Assembly: GCA_949316235.1 (NCBI GenBank)
Contig: OX438742.1
Coordinates: 13,391,315-13,455,314 of the forward strand
Source of the DNA: Oegoconia quadripuncta
Taxonomy: Eukaryota > Arthropoda > Insecta > Lepidoptera > Autostichidae
Reading direction: 5' to 3'
Length of the DNA stretch: 64,000 bases
The position numbers and the translations under genes were made by a program. Below the pieces are notes generated by a model. It did not search any database. It saw only the letters and a list, made by a program, of their open reading frames with translations, and was not told where the DNA came from. Shown here piece after piece: positions 45,389 through 57,454 of the stretch (position 1 is the stretch's first letter; each line of letters starts with the position of its first letter).

Positions 45389-45474
45389 TATGTTAGTTAA
45401 AAACAATGTCCTAAACTTAGAACCGTACAACGCTGAACGCTTGAATACACTACTTTTAAATAAAAATTTTAACA

Positions 45475-48400
45475 ATGGATACGACAATAATTCAATGGAA
45501 TTGCCGGTCAATAGTTCCTAAAAAAACTGATTTATTTTATTTGATAAATAAATTTAAACCCAGTATAATATCGTTAAGTGAAACTTGGTTAAAAGATAAA
45601 CAATTATTCGGAATTTCAGGTTATGTTTGTTTACGAAATGATAGAAATGACGGCTATGGTGGTGTTGCCATACCCGTCAAAAATAATACCCCATTTTCGC
45701 GTATTACCTTCCCCACATTTTCTTATATCGACGTTGTTGGAGTAATAATTGATAATATTTCTTACGTTTCTATATATATTCCAAAGGCTTCTTCTCATGC
45801 TTTGCAAGAGCTAAATAACATATTTTCTGTGCTTCGTAGACCATATTTGATAATGGGTGATTTTAATTGTCACCCTCAATGTTGGGGAAGTGGTGAAACT
45901 AAAACAGAGGGAGTACAATTATTGGAGATTCTAGATGATCATAATTTATGCGTAATAAATTCTGGTGAACCTACCCGTAGAACTAATATTGGTGAAAAGG
46001 CTAGTGCTGTAGACTTATCTATATGTTCCCCTAGTTTAGCTTCTTTATTATCTTGGTCTCTCTTTTCTTCTACGTTAGGAAGTGATCATTTTCCGCTGAT
46101 AATATCTTCTTCCGTCAAATGCCCTAATATCCCTAAAAGACCCCCCAGGTTAAAATATAGACTTAGTAATGCGGATTGGAGTAAATTTAAAACATTAGTG
46201 GATGCTAAAGTGGCACAGCTACCCGAAATCAGTCATGGTGGTGAAAACGACTGCTCTAAGGCTTTAGCTTTATGTTTAATAGAAATAGCAGATCGAGTTC
46301 TCCCTCATAAAAAAGCTTCCCCTGATAGAATTATTATGCCTCCGTGGTGGGATTCTGAGTGCTCGGATGCAGTTATTAAGCGAAAAGTAACTGAAAGAAA
46401 ATATGCTAAGGACATGTCACAGGGAAATTTAGCCGATCTCAGAAACATCATACATGAAACACGGGTGTTCCTCCTCCTAGCACACGCCCGTCAGTAGTCT
46501 GGCGTAGTATTAAAAGATTTAGGAAAGCTTTTAGTGACGTTGTTTTCTGTCCTCAGTTACCTCCATCACTTGCTGATGGATTCCTTGACAGATTAGCTCC
46601 AGCATCAGTCCCGGAATGCAATCAAATTTACTCCAACTTTACTTTAAATATTGACAGGGATAATAGTTGTTTTTTAAATTCTCCTTTCTCGCTTAGTGAG
46701 CTAAAAGGTGTGTTATCAGGTTTAAAAGATTCGGCTCCAGGAGAGGACGGTACCTATTCCGTATTCATTTTTTTCCCATCTTGGTGAAGTTACATTATCC
46801 TATTATTTAGAATTAATTAATTCTGTTATGATTTCTGGTAATATTCCGGAATCCTGGCGATCACAGGAAATTCTACCCATTCCCAAACCATATAAAAACC
46901 CCAGCGATGTATCCTCATATCGTCCTATTGCATTGTCTTCTGTTCTTATAGCGGAGCATCTGGTTAAGAATCGCTTAGAATGGCATATAGAGAGTAGGCA
47001 ATTATTAGCGAGAAGCCAATTTGGTTTTCGCAAAGGTAAAAGCACAGCTGATAGTCTAAGTGTATTCATCTCTGATCTTCAAATAGCTTTTTCGACCAAT
47101 GAATCTGTTATCGGTGCGTTTTTAGACATTAAAGCTGCATACGATAATGTACTTATTTCTGTCCTTAAAACAAAATTAATTGATTTAGAAGTTCCTAGGC
47201 TGCTAATTGCATTTATTGTAAACCTGTTATCCATCCGGTATATTTCTCTTATAACCAATGACAGCAAACTTACAAGAACAGTTTATAACGGCCTACCGCA
47301 GGGCTCTGTCTTAAGTCCTTTGCTGTATAATATCTATTCATATGACCTGGAAGCTTCGTTACAAGGCTATGCTAGTATTTTACAGTACGCTGATGACCTC
47401 TTGGTATATTGTAAACATGGTAATATAATGAAGGCTTGTGATTCCTTGACTACCGCCCTTGATTTTCTAAAACGTTGGTTAAGCAATAATGGATTGAGCC
47501 TTTCTGTAGAAAAAAGTGTAGTAGTAGCATTTTCAAGAAGGCGGAATATTCCCCCTCCTGTAGTTGTTTACGACGATAGGCCGCTTCCTATTAAAGACTG
47601 TGTAAAGTTCTTAGGTGTAATATTAGATAAGAAACTTACTGGTAAACAACACTTTGATTTTGTTGCTGAGAAATGTGAACGTCAACTAAATATTATGCGG
47701 TGTCTCTCAGGAGTTTGGTGGGGAGCACATCCTTTTAGTCTTAAACTTTTATATAATGCCATAATCCGAAGCATTCTTGATTATGGCACTTTTCTTTTGG
47801 AAGGTGGTAACAAAAAAGGCCTCAAAAAATTAGATAATATTCAATCCAAAGCTCTGCGTATCATCTCTGGAGCCATGAAATCAAGCCCGTTAAATGCTTT
47901 ACAAGTGGAGTGTGGGGAGCCCCCACTATACTTAAGACGGCAATATTTATGTGATCGCTTTTTATTTAAATCAATGCAATTTAATAATCACGTGCTACAC
48001 CCAAAATTAGAAAAATTAGATAATCTCATCCAGACTTCATCTTATTGGCGACATAAAGATACCCCATGTCTAATTAAAAGCTTTCGACAATTGAATTCTA
48101 TCCAGGCTCGTTTACATCGATCTTCTACTCTCTCACTATTTAATTCTAATAGCTTCGAATCCTTACTTATCAATCCAATAATTCAGTACAACCTTGGAAT
48201 AGATAAAAATGACACAGGTGCCAATATAAAGTTTAATGCTTCTGTTGCTGAGAACTGGCCAGATTGGCGTCACATTTTCACTGATTCATCAAAGTCTTCT
48301 TCTAGTTGTGTGGGAGTTGGTATATTTCATTCCCAATATAATATTATTCAGATGTCAAAGCTTCCTCCAGAAACTTCAGTCTTCACTGGAGAATGCTTAG

Positions 48401-49107
48401 AATATATTTTAATAGTGAAACTTAAGAAGGTAGTCATATTTTGTGACTCTAAAAGTACATTGTAAACTATTGAAAAATTTGCATTCAAGAAACCTTTTTA
48501 CCCTATTATTTTTGAGATTAGAAAGCAATTATATGATTGTAAATTAAGAGGTTACATTATCCAGTTTGTCTGGGTTCCTAGCCATAGTGGTATTAGAGGG
48601 AACGAAAAAGCAGATCAACTAGCTAAGGATGCGGTGCAGAGTGTTGATATGTTCCCTTATAACAATTTCTGTCATGACCTTATCAGCCTTCCCAGAGAAT
48701 ATATTCAGGAATCCTGGAATCTCTTCTGGAAAGAGACCTCTGAGATGAAGGGAAAGGCATATTTCCAAATTCAGCCGTCGATTCCACTAAAACCTTGGTT
48801 CTTTAAAACAAAATATTCAAAACCTGTTACAAGCATGATAATCCGCATGCGATTAGGTCACGTTTGTACTCCTTTCCACCTTGCCAAATTACATATAGTT
48901 GATAGCAATTTGTGTGAGTGTGGGGCTGACGTTGGCACATTGGATTACATTTTTTTCTCCTGTTCCCGCCATGACCGTTCCTCTTTCTTGAGCTCTCTTG
49001 TATCCTACAACGTTCCCCTTCCTACTTGTATTATCTGTTTATTGATGAACCCAAAATATTATGATATATTATCCGCATTCCTCATGAAAAATGATATCAA
49101 AATTTAG
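45475..49107 (+). pseudogene. LINE ORF2: endonuclease, reverse transcriptase, RNase H
   Basis: Apurinic-like endonuclease: MDTTIIQWNCRSI, LSETWLKD, IMGDFNCHPQCWG and GSDHFPLIIS (45475-46120). RT: SAPGEDG-like near 46735, PIPKPYK, SSYRPIALSS, SQFGFRKGKSTADSL, GAFLDIKAAYDNV, GLPQGSVLSPLLYN and the catalytic LQYADDLLVYC (47380-47412). RNase H: IFTDSSKSSSSCVGVG (48275), CDSKSTL and VWVPSHSGIRGNEKADQLAK (48570-48625). C-terminal LCECGADVGTLDYIFFSC. Lesions: frameshift near 46450-46495, a shift in a T-run near 46770, and TAA at 48463. Otherwise well preserved, so the insertion is fairly young. Confidence 0.9.
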
Positions 49108-50371
49108 TTTATGTATGTATTAATTTTATGAATATTTAATTTGTCTGTATTTCCTTTCCTGAACCGTTCCAAATTTCCTTTCCTTTTCGTATTCCTTTTT
49201 AAATTTCCCTACTTTTTACCTGAAATTGGCACAAAGCTACAACTAGTGCCACACCAAAAAAAAAAAAAAAAAAAAAAAAACAATGACAATATTGACAATT
49301 TGACAAGTTTGCTTGGGTTCCGTTCGTTCCACGAACGCTGAAACAATTTCTATTTATTTGCATTACAGGCTCATTTTAGTTAAAATAAAGTATTACTTAC
49401 AAGTATTTTACATAAATCAACTGTTATATTATATAAAGTATGTTTATACATAAAGCAATGTTTGTGTATTAAATATAATAAAATAAGTAAAAGTATATTC
49501 ATCGATTACAATGTAAGTTATAATCGAGAAAATGGAACGTGTTTGTAGTTGGAGAAGCGCATGCCATCTATATCGTATCGAGTTTTATATCGAATAAACC
49601 CGAGAATACAATTTCTTCTACGATTGGAGATTTTCGTGATATTTTCGTTCGATAAAAGACGATAGATATAATGTCAAATTGGATAGTAAATCACATGAAC
49701 CGAGAATTGGCTCCCTGATTGCTACCAGTTTCATATAAACCTTAGTGACGTGAGTCACTTCACGTTTATCTACTTCACATCGTGACGCAATGTTCGCAGA
49801 CAGACAAACGGTGCAAAAAAAAAAAACAATTTTTCATTGTTTTGCGACTGGATAGATGTCATGTATTGTCACTAGTGATAGTGTGTAATCCAACCCCAGA
49901 TGGTATACTTGCCGAAATATTGAATGATTCCAAGCCGAAATATTGAAAGCAACACGAGTCTGTGTGGATCATCTTTGTAAGTCGATTTCATGTAATCTGT
50001 TAGGTTTTGCTCATTGTTTGTATGTTATGTTACTGTGTGTTGTTACGTACTTTAATTTTGTTAAATTCATCAATTTTTGGTTGGTTATCGTGATATCTAG
50101 CGTTCAGAACCAAAAGTGTTCGCTTGAGGGGCCTATCTTCTTCTCTCAATCATTTGTTATTGGGCACATCACTTAAAATATGAATACCGAAATAAGAATT
50201 TGAATTTAAGTAACTAAAAGAATCTACTGCTAAGAATTATAAATAATATGTAAGAGCTACTCAACACAACGTTCATATAATAAAAGAGAAATAAACTATG
50301 GTTGTATGGGCTTAGATCCCTTTGCCATTCTCCGAGAGTAGTGAATTAAAACGAGGATAATTATTGATCGA

Positions 50372-50402
50372 CCAAACCGGCGCGGCGCCGCGGCGCGTGT
50401 TG
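50372..50402. promoter_or_regulatory. CpG-dense patch upstream of the zeste-like gene
   Basis: ACCGGCGCGGCGCCGCGGCG stands out in AT-rich DNA about 330 bp upstream of the ATG at 50728. It may mark a promoter or 5' UTR. TTTCAG directly before AATG (50721-50726) could be a splice acceptor for an upstream noncoding exon. Confidence 0.3.
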
Positions 50403-50727
50403 AAATAGTAGGTACCTACCAAGTACCTACTTACCTTACCTATTCAATTTGTACTATAGTAGCAGAACTTAAACGTTTAGGTAAGTACTCTTTTTTCCGG
50501 AAACCTTGGTATGCAGTACATTGAATTGAATAATTAAAGAAAGTAATTACTATGTTATTAGCGTACATAATTTACTTACACTAGAAACGCCTTGGATTCA
50601 AAAATTGTCATTTCTTTGTACATATGGTGCCTTTGCAACAAAAGAAGAGAAGCTTTTCTGCCATTGCCAATCACTTGCATTTGGCCGGTTTTTATTTGTA
50701 TTAAAGTTTCTCCTCACGCGTTTCAGA

Positions 50728-53700
50728 ATGCCTGCAACTCGTAAAGTGTCTGAAGGGCAGCTGGAGGTATTGGTGGGTTGGATGGAGTCTCACCCACTGC
50801 AAGCTAAAGCTACCCAAGCTGGTGGCCGGCGGGCGATGCAACTATCCCACAGCTTGTGGAATCGGTTAGCTACTAAGCTGAATGCAGTGGGTAACGGCGT
50901 CACCAAGACTGCCAAGGAGTGGAGACAAGTGAGTGATGCTTTACAATGATGTGATAGAAGATACTTTTTAGATGTTTTTGAGCTATATTTGGTCTTCACC
51001 TATGAAATTGCCGTTTTGTATGAAAAAATTTAAACGAATTTTTTTCATGTATTTTTTATTTGTATGAATCGAAGTAATCACCCATGCAATCAATGCATCT
51101 TTGCCAACGCAGTGGGAGTTTATTGATGCCCTTCTTAAAGAAATCAGCTGGATGGGAGGCAACAAATTCTTCAAAGGCATTTTGTACTGCCTCTCGGGTA
51201 TTAAGTAACAATGGGGTTCAAAATTCCTTCATTTCTGTGTCTGTTGAGCAGTGCAAGGAACATCTCGACGCGTAGTTCGCGCTGGCGATCAAAGAGTTTG
51301 TGGTGCACCCATTTGTCAAGCTTTTTACCTTGCCAATTTGACGCAAATGGACCAATATTGTTTTGACGCTAACGTCGAAAGCTGCTGCTAATTCTTTATT
51401 TTGAATATTTTAATTGGAATATTTTTTATGGTTTGGGTCATATTTTTATAGTATATTGGATATGTTGATATTTATTCTAGCTTCACCATGCAGTAATCAA
51501 ATATTAAAATACATTGCAAATTTTGGAGATTTCTATTTTTTTGTTGTGACGACATGTTTAGGTACAAAGAATAGTTGATCGACCCATATGTGTCGAAGTG
51601 GCGAATAAACACTTTCTTTCTGAATTCTTTGACACAATACTCGCCGCCATTATCACATTGTAGGAATTTTATTTTATTTGCTGTAAATCTTTCAACCTAA
51701 TTTTTATATTCCGTAATTTTTTTAAATACTTTGCTCTTATATTTTATATCGTATATTATTGAATATCGTATGTGATAGATAATTTATGAACGTCACGAAA
51801 TATTTGTTTCCTCCAATAGATTCATGTTGAAAAGGGCCACACATATCACTGTATACAATATCTAACTTTTCATTACTTTTTGGACCGTTATTCTGACATT
51901 TGTATGGTAATTGTGTCATTTTCCCTTGAAACCATGTTTCACATTTTTCAATTTTTTCATTTTCTCAAACTGTATACGTTTAGATTATTATTTATTATCT
52001 TATTTTCATTTTAGTCTTCATATCATTTTCATTAATATGTCCAAGTTTCTTGTGCCATATTAGTGTGTAATTGTCTTGTATTATTTTAGCTACTTCAGAA
52101 TTTGTCTTTACGTATTTACTTTCGTTGGTTTTACATAGTACAATCTATCATATTTGTATGCTGTTATTGTTATTTCGTTTTCTTTCTTAACAATCGCTTT
52201 ATTCTTTCTAAATATTACCGTATAACCATTGTCCGTTACTTTTCCAACTGACATCAGATTATTAGATAAATCTGGTACCAATAATGCATTATTGAGATTT
52301 GTAATACCTTCGTTCAACTCTAAAGTCATTATTCCTTTTCCTCTTATATTTGGCTTTTTTTCTGCACTATTTATATAAATTATTCTTTTTGAGCACTGCT
52401 TCTACGTGTATCCGCCACGTATCGTGATCGTAATTATGCCTACGTAAGGCATATATATATATTGCCAATTTGACGCAAATGGACCAATATTGTTTTGACG
52501 CTAACGTCGAAAGCTGCTGCTAATTCTTTATTTGGAATATTTTAATTGGAATATTTTTTATGGTTTGGGTCATATTTTTATAGTATATTGGATATGTTGA
52601 TATCTATTCTAGCTTCACCATGCAGTAATCAAATATTAAAATACATTGCAAATTTTGGAGATTTCTATTTTTTTGTTGTGACGACATGTTTAGGTACAAA
52701 GAATAGTTGATCGACCCATATGTGTCGAAGTGGCGAATAAACACTTTCTTTCTGAATTCTTTGACACAATACTCGCCGCCATTATCACATTGTAGGAATT
52801 TTATTTTATTTGCTGTAAATCTTTCAACCTAATTTTTATATTCCGTAATTTTTTTAAATACTTTGCTCTTATATTTTATATCGTATATTATTGAATATCG
52901 TATGTGATAGATAATTTATGAACGTCACGAAATATTTGTTTCCTCCAATAGATTCATGTTGAAAAGGGCCACACATATCACTGTATACAATATCTAACTT
53001 TTCATTACTTTTTGGACCGTTATTCTGACATTTGTATGGTAATTGTGTCATTTTCCCTTGAAACCATGTTTCACATTTTTCAATTTTTTCATTTTCTCAA
53101 ACTGTATACGTTTAGATTATTATTTATTATCTTATTTTCATTTTAGTGTTCATATCATTTTCATTGATATGTCCAAGTTTCTTGTGCCATATTAGTGTGT
53201 AATTGTCTTGTATTATTTTAGCTACTTCAGAATTTGTCTTTACGTTTTTACTTTCGTTGGTTTTACATAGTACAATCTATCATATTTGTATGCTGTTATT
53301 GTTATTTCGTTTTCTTTCTTAACAATCGCTTTATTCTTTCTAAATATTACCGTATAACCATTGTCCGTTACTTTTCCAACTGACATCAGATTATTAGATA
53401 AATCTGGTACCAATAATGCATTATTGAGATTTGTAATACCTTCGTTCAACTCTAAAGTCATTATTCCTTTTCCTCTTATATTTGGCTTTTTTTCTGCACT
53501 ATTTATATAAATTATTCTTTTTGAGCACTGCTTCTACGTGTATCCGCCACGTATCGTGATCGTAATTATGCCTACGTAAGGGTTCTATTTTATATGATGT
53601 ACTAGCTTGGGTCATATTTATATTTTACCTACCATAGTAGAATTGCCCGTAACCTGTTAGAATTGGTAAGCAGGAACAACAGATACTTATTAAAGAGACA

Positions 53701-56700
53701 TTATTATCAATTCACTTCACTTTTTGGAGATTTTATGGCTCCATCGTGTTTGACGATGATTCTGCCATAGTAAGTAAGTAGATAAGTCAAGGTTGACAGA
53801 AACACTGAGAAAAACAGGATTAGGAATACTGGTGGATAGAACAAGAAAAACAGAAAGAGAAAATAAATAAAGACAGTATATACACAAAAATACATGTAGC
53901 CTTCAAACCTTCAAAAAACACAGCAATAAACAATGGTTGCTATGACGCCGAGTGTCATTATATTACTTTTTAAAAGGTTTGCCCTCATAAAAGTGATTGT
54001 CTGTGACATATCTAACCTCTCGGAGAAATGTGTCAATATTTTTGACTTCAAATGCACTGGTCCCTGATGTGTTGGTCTGCGTCACCCTGAGGACTAAGAA
54101 TACCTTTCGCTCCTGTATTTTACTGGCTCGCTAACCGTCACAATAATTCAAGCATTGCTGCTTGGCGGCAGATATAGACCGGCAGAACTAGTTGTGGTGT
54201 GCTGCAGTTAAATTAATTACTGATCATTCTGTGGGTGATATGGTGAGGGTAAATGCTTAACTAACATTTTCCCGTGTATTGTGTTTTAGTATTGGAGTGA
54301 CTTTAAATGTAAAATCAAGAAGAAGGGGTTAGCAGTGCGACAACATGGCAGTGGTGGTGGTCTCTCTTGGAGTGATGTTTTGACCCCCAAAGAGGCACGA
54401 GTACTGTATCTAATGGGGACTTCAAACGCCATTGGGAATGTCTATGTTGATGTATGTTTATGTTTTATTTTTCTTATATTTTCTCATGCCTTATATTAGG
54501 GTTCCGTCTTAGACAACAAGTCTGTCTGTGCGACGCTTAGTTCAGAGGCTCTTACTATTAAAAAGCTAATTGATATGGTTGATTAATATGGTTATACATA
54601 TTAATCACGCCGACAAAGTGATAAAATAAAATCCTAAAATATATTTTTAGGGAACCTCGCGTACACGTAAAGTGGGGATGAATTTTATTTTATTTTTGTA
54701 TCCCATTGCGTGGGGTGTCTTTGGATAGGTTGTTCAAAAATATTTCAGGTTATCATAAACAGTTTTTACGTGTCAACACCAAAGAGGAGGGTTATGTTTT
54801 TCGAGTCTATGTATGTTTGTGACCTATGTCCTAGGACAGCCTGAACAAGAGGTTGTCGATGTTGATAACTAAATATATTATATGATATACTTGTAAAACA
54901 AGCCAGCGAATAAAGGCTATTTTTATTTATTTTATTTTTATGTATGTATGTAGATTTCTATGTTACCTTACCTCCTGTAGCCTAAACGGAAGTGAAACGT
55001 ATCGTTCGATTTGTCTTGATCCCTAGAGTGTCATAGGATACTTTTATGGTAAAAAAATCCAACACGGCGCCCGTAAAATACAAAACATACTGTCGGGTTT
55101 TTTGGTTTGTAATACTTAAATAGTTATTCCATTTAGGGATCCGTTTACTTAAGCTTTAAAATTTGCACTTCACAGTGCAAACCCCCCCCCCCCCCCTTAA
55201 TAACTGCACGGTCAGTTTTGGACACGTGAAAAATTCACGGCAGTAAGTAGTATATGTAAATAATGGAGTTCAAAGGAAAACTATTACAGGTAACGAGGTT
55301 TTACAATTTAATGAGTAGGAGTCGAAAAACTTATAAAATGTGCTTTCCTTTGAAAATTATTTATCATACAACAATAGGGCAAGTACGAAACCCTACATTG
55401 CGCCTGGCCCGACACGCACTTGGCCGGTTTTATTATTTATTGGAATAATATCTGTTAATTTACTTCACATGATTTCTGACAGTAATAGTTATACTATGGC
55501 AGATAAGGTACCATAATAATTTATTTTCACATGTTTTTCAGAATCCCCGACCACCACCACCACGATCACCACCAGCATTGCGGACCTCCCCAATATTGGC
55601 TTCACGCCATGAGCCAGTTGAAGTCTCCAACCCATCCCATAGTACGTAATGTCTATTAACTACATTAACAAGAAAATAAACACTTATACAGGGTGAATTT
55701 GAATTCGTGTAATTTCCATTAATTTGTGTAATTTACCTTTAGTATGGTAGACCAACAATTTTTTGATGGAATTCGGCTATGGTTCCTAGTGGAAAGTTGT
55801 TCGTAATCACGAGTGGAGTCACCAGTAAACAGGAATTACACCAATTAAATTTCACCCTGTATATTTGAAATTGGCCCTAGAAAGATAATATCTGTGCTGT
55901 TGCAGAGTGCATTAGTTTCGAACTTTCTCTGTATAAGTAAGCTTAAATGCGTTATATCCTTTCATGAACAGCGAGTTTATTTTTATATGTAATATAAATA
56001 TTATGTAAAAGACAAAGTTCATCATCTACCAGCCAAATCCGCTAACATTAACATATTAACTTGAAATATGCAAGACGGTGTAAATTGTATGTTGTTGGCA
56101 TTGTTTAATCTATATACACCTTCATTTTTAGTTGCTGAGCCCATCTGCCCGTCAGGCCTCTCAGGAGCAAGCTCATTAGGAGCACGTCCTCGTAAGTGTT
56201 TTGATTTGAAATAGATTTTGAAAAAAAGGGCTTTTTCTTAACACATATGATTTTTCTGTCTGTTTGTCTGGGGTAGTTTCCATAATGAATGAACCAATTT
56301 TGACTTATTTGTAAAATTAATGTCATGTTTTTCTATGAGTACTTAAAATAAATTTGAAAAACGAGATATCAATGTTATTTTTAAGTACCTAAGTTAATGA
56401 ATTACGCGATGCAAAAATTACAAAAAATTAAAATTTCAGGCAAAAGGAAGCGCAAGGCCCGCGCCGTTGTTGACGAATGTCCAGCAGAAATATCCAGGCC
56501 ACATAGTAAGTCTTTTGAGGTATATATCCATTCACCATTCTATTGTAACATGCACTTACTAAAGAGATGCAATTGTTACAGCGGTTCCAGCGGTGGATGT
56601 AGACGATAGTAGCATTTCTGAAGATAGGGTCCGACTAAAGCTGGAGGAGCGACGGGTAGCTATGGAGGAGCGACGGCTGGCTATGGAGGAGCGACGGCTG

Positions 56701-56952
56701 ATCATGGAAGAGCGGCGGTTTGGGTTGGAGGAGACGAAGGTGGCGTTGGAGGAACGGAAGGTGGAGTTGGAGGAGCGGAGGGTATCGTTGGGTGAGCGGA
56801 GTACGTTGGAGGAGCGGAAGGTGGCGTTGGCAGAGCGGGCGACGCAGTTGACCAGCCTGCGATTAGAGGAGGATCGACAGTGGCGGACCGATTTCACTGC
56901 CTCCATACGTAGCGTGGGCGCTGCCCTCCATTTCCTGGATGAGGTTATTTAA
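50728..56952 (+). CDS. Zeste-like Myb/SANT-domain protein with coiled coil, six exons
   Basis: Exons 50728-50928, 54290-54451, 55542-55641, 56132-56191, 56440-56505 and 56582-56952. Each intron is GT-AG, and the phases 0, 0, 1, 1, 1 agree, giving 319 residues without a stop. Residues 1-90 form a zeste-type Myb/SANT DNA-binding domain: RKVSEGQLEVLVGWMESHP, LWNRLATKLNAVG, KEWRQ joined across intron 1 to YWSDFKCKIKKKG. Exon 2 continues SDVLTPKEARVLYLMG. The middle is proline-rich (NPRPPPPRSPP) with a basic RKRKRKAR patch. The C-terminus is a charged coiled coil of EERRLAM-like heptads. It probably binds DNA in the nucleus and oligomerises. The origin could be PIF/Harbinger-associated; I see no flanking TIRs. 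Intron 1 (3.36 kb) is full of element debris. Confidence 0.8.
50987..51415 (-). pseudogene. Mariner element relic with deleted catalytic core
   Basis: On the minus strand: NKELAAAFDVSVKTILVHLR, then GKVKKLDKWVHHKLFDRQ and MFLALLNRHRNEGILNPIVT, the mariner DNA-binding half. It then joins directly to AFEEFVASHPADFFKKGINK and LPLRWQRCIDCMGDYFDSYK with a stop at 51056, the mariner C-terminus. The DDD core is missing. TTTGGTCTTCACCTATGAAA after TA near 50987 may be one TIR. It lies in intron 1 of the zeste-like gene. The tandem duplication starts inside it at 51330. Confidence 0.75.
51330..52449. repeat. 1,120-bp tandem duplication, copy 1
   Basis: Matches 52462-53581 at a constant offset of 1,132 bp with no indels and only about five substitutions that I could find by eye. 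It includes the mariner N-terminal relic and minus-strand Copia pol fragments. The spacer between copies is CATATATATATA. Confidence 0.92.
51560..52330 (-). pseudogene. Copia pre-integrase/integrase fragment (copy 1)
   Basis: Minus strand: LVPDLSNNLMSVGKVTDNGY (pre-integrase, 52108-52329), KCETWFQGKMTQLPYKCQNN and LDIVYSDMCGPFQHESIGGN (integrase start with its first Asp, near 51840), and LQCDNGGEYCVKEF (second Asp, near 51640). Stops and frameshifts interrupt it. RT is absent. Confidence 0.8.
52462..53581. repeat. 1,120-bp tandem duplication, copy 2
   Basis: Second copy, same order. Differences from copy 1 include TTTGGAAT for TTTTGAAT, ATCTATTC for ATTTATTC, AGTGTTCAT for AGTCTTCAT, ATTGATATG for ATTAATATG, and ACGTTTTTAC for ACGTATTTAC. 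Confidence 0.92.
52690..53462 (-). pseudogene. Copia pre-integrase/integrase fragment (copy 2)
   Basis: Identical layout to copy 1, with pre-integrase at 53240-53461 and integrase at 52770-53051. It arose by the tandem duplication, not by independent insertion. One residue differs at the start of the frame (KVKT instead of KVNT). Confidence 0.8.
54500..55450. repeat. Interspersed repeat of the GGGTTCCGT/TTGGCCGGTTTT type
   Basis: TTAGGGTTCCGTC at 54497 and CCCGACACGCACTTGGCCGG followed by TTTTATT near 55410 are the two ends of a common lepidopteran repeat. A LINE-like tail (AATAAAGGCTATTTTTATTT) lies near 54910, and a C15 tract at 55182-55196. All of it is in intron 2 of the zeste-like gene. 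A second TTTGGCCGGTTTTTATTTG end is at 50680. Confidence 0.5.
55687..55861. mobile_element. MITE of the TACAGGGTG family, copy 1
   Basis: Imperfect TIRs: TACAGGGTGAATTTGAATTC at the left and the complement of TACAGGGTGAAATTTAATTG at the right, 175 bp in all, in intron 3 of the zeste-like gene. The inner arm contains GGTGACTCCACTCGTG. A relative is at 61972-62226. Confidence 0.7.
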
Positions 56953-57454
56953 AGGATCAAATTATACATATGATAAGAAAGAAATGTGCAAAGGATTGCA
57001 TTATTTCTTATTCATTTTTTGATTTATTAATGTCGTAATTGCACTCTTTATGAGTATGCCCACGAATTACAATTATCAAAATTCAATGTGTATGTGCCAT
57101 ACAAGTATAATGCGTGAATCTAATGGATTGTCTTTAGTTTGTCCATTACAAGAATGGTTACCTTGTGTTGAGTAGACCAAAACAAATCGTAGGTGTAACA
57201 TGGAGACAACTAACACATTTCATTTCCAAAAATGTTCCCATTACATCAATTGTTTGGTCTTAGTAGGCATAAGAGTAGATTTACTTAGCAGATAATTGAA
57301 CTTTGTCTTGTACTTGCAAAATTTTGGTTGGTAATGTTTGTTGGTTGTTGGGTAGATATGTTATGTTTTTACAATCGCATGATCAATAAACGAGTTGTCA
57401 TGTGTAGGAAGAAAATGGCAAGTCCGTGTAATATTTGTTTGTGCTGTTTGTTCC

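Larger units (their letters stand above)
43195..49280 (+). mobile_element. Full-length I-like non-LTR retrotransposon
   Basis: The direct repeats AACAATGACAATA (43182-43194 and 49279-49291) flank a 6.1-kb element. It starts GAAAAAGCGCGGG and ends in a 22-nt A-run at about 49258-49280. It has a 5' UTR, ORF1 with zinc knuckles, and ORF2 with endonuclease, RT and RNase H. That combination is typical of the I group. The RNase H argues against Jockey. It is interrupted in ORF1 by a shorter related insertion (44557-45025). Confidence 0.88.
42669..49711. mobile_element. Outer TIR element containing a Myb-like exon and a nested LINE
   Basis: GGGAGCCAATTCTCG is at the left (42664-42678 by my count; boundary good to a few bases) and its exact complement is at the right, ending near 49715. 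Both subterminal regions are rich in TATCGA/TCGATA words. Subtracting the nested LINE (43195-49280) leaves about 0.95 kb. The Myb/SANT-like exon inside suggests a PIF/Harbinger relative, which often carries a Myb-like protein, but I could not see a 3-bp TSD or a transposase. Confidence 0.5.

Noticed and set aside
55163..55200. Terminator-like hairpin (TTGCACT...AGTGCAA) followed by a homopolymer
   Set aside because: Bacterial-style terminators are not relevant here; the C15 run and stem are in an intron repeat.
56559..56906. 115-codon minus-strand ORF with RSSN repeats
   Set aside because: It is the antisense shadow of the coiled-coil repeat in exon 6 of the zeste-like gene.
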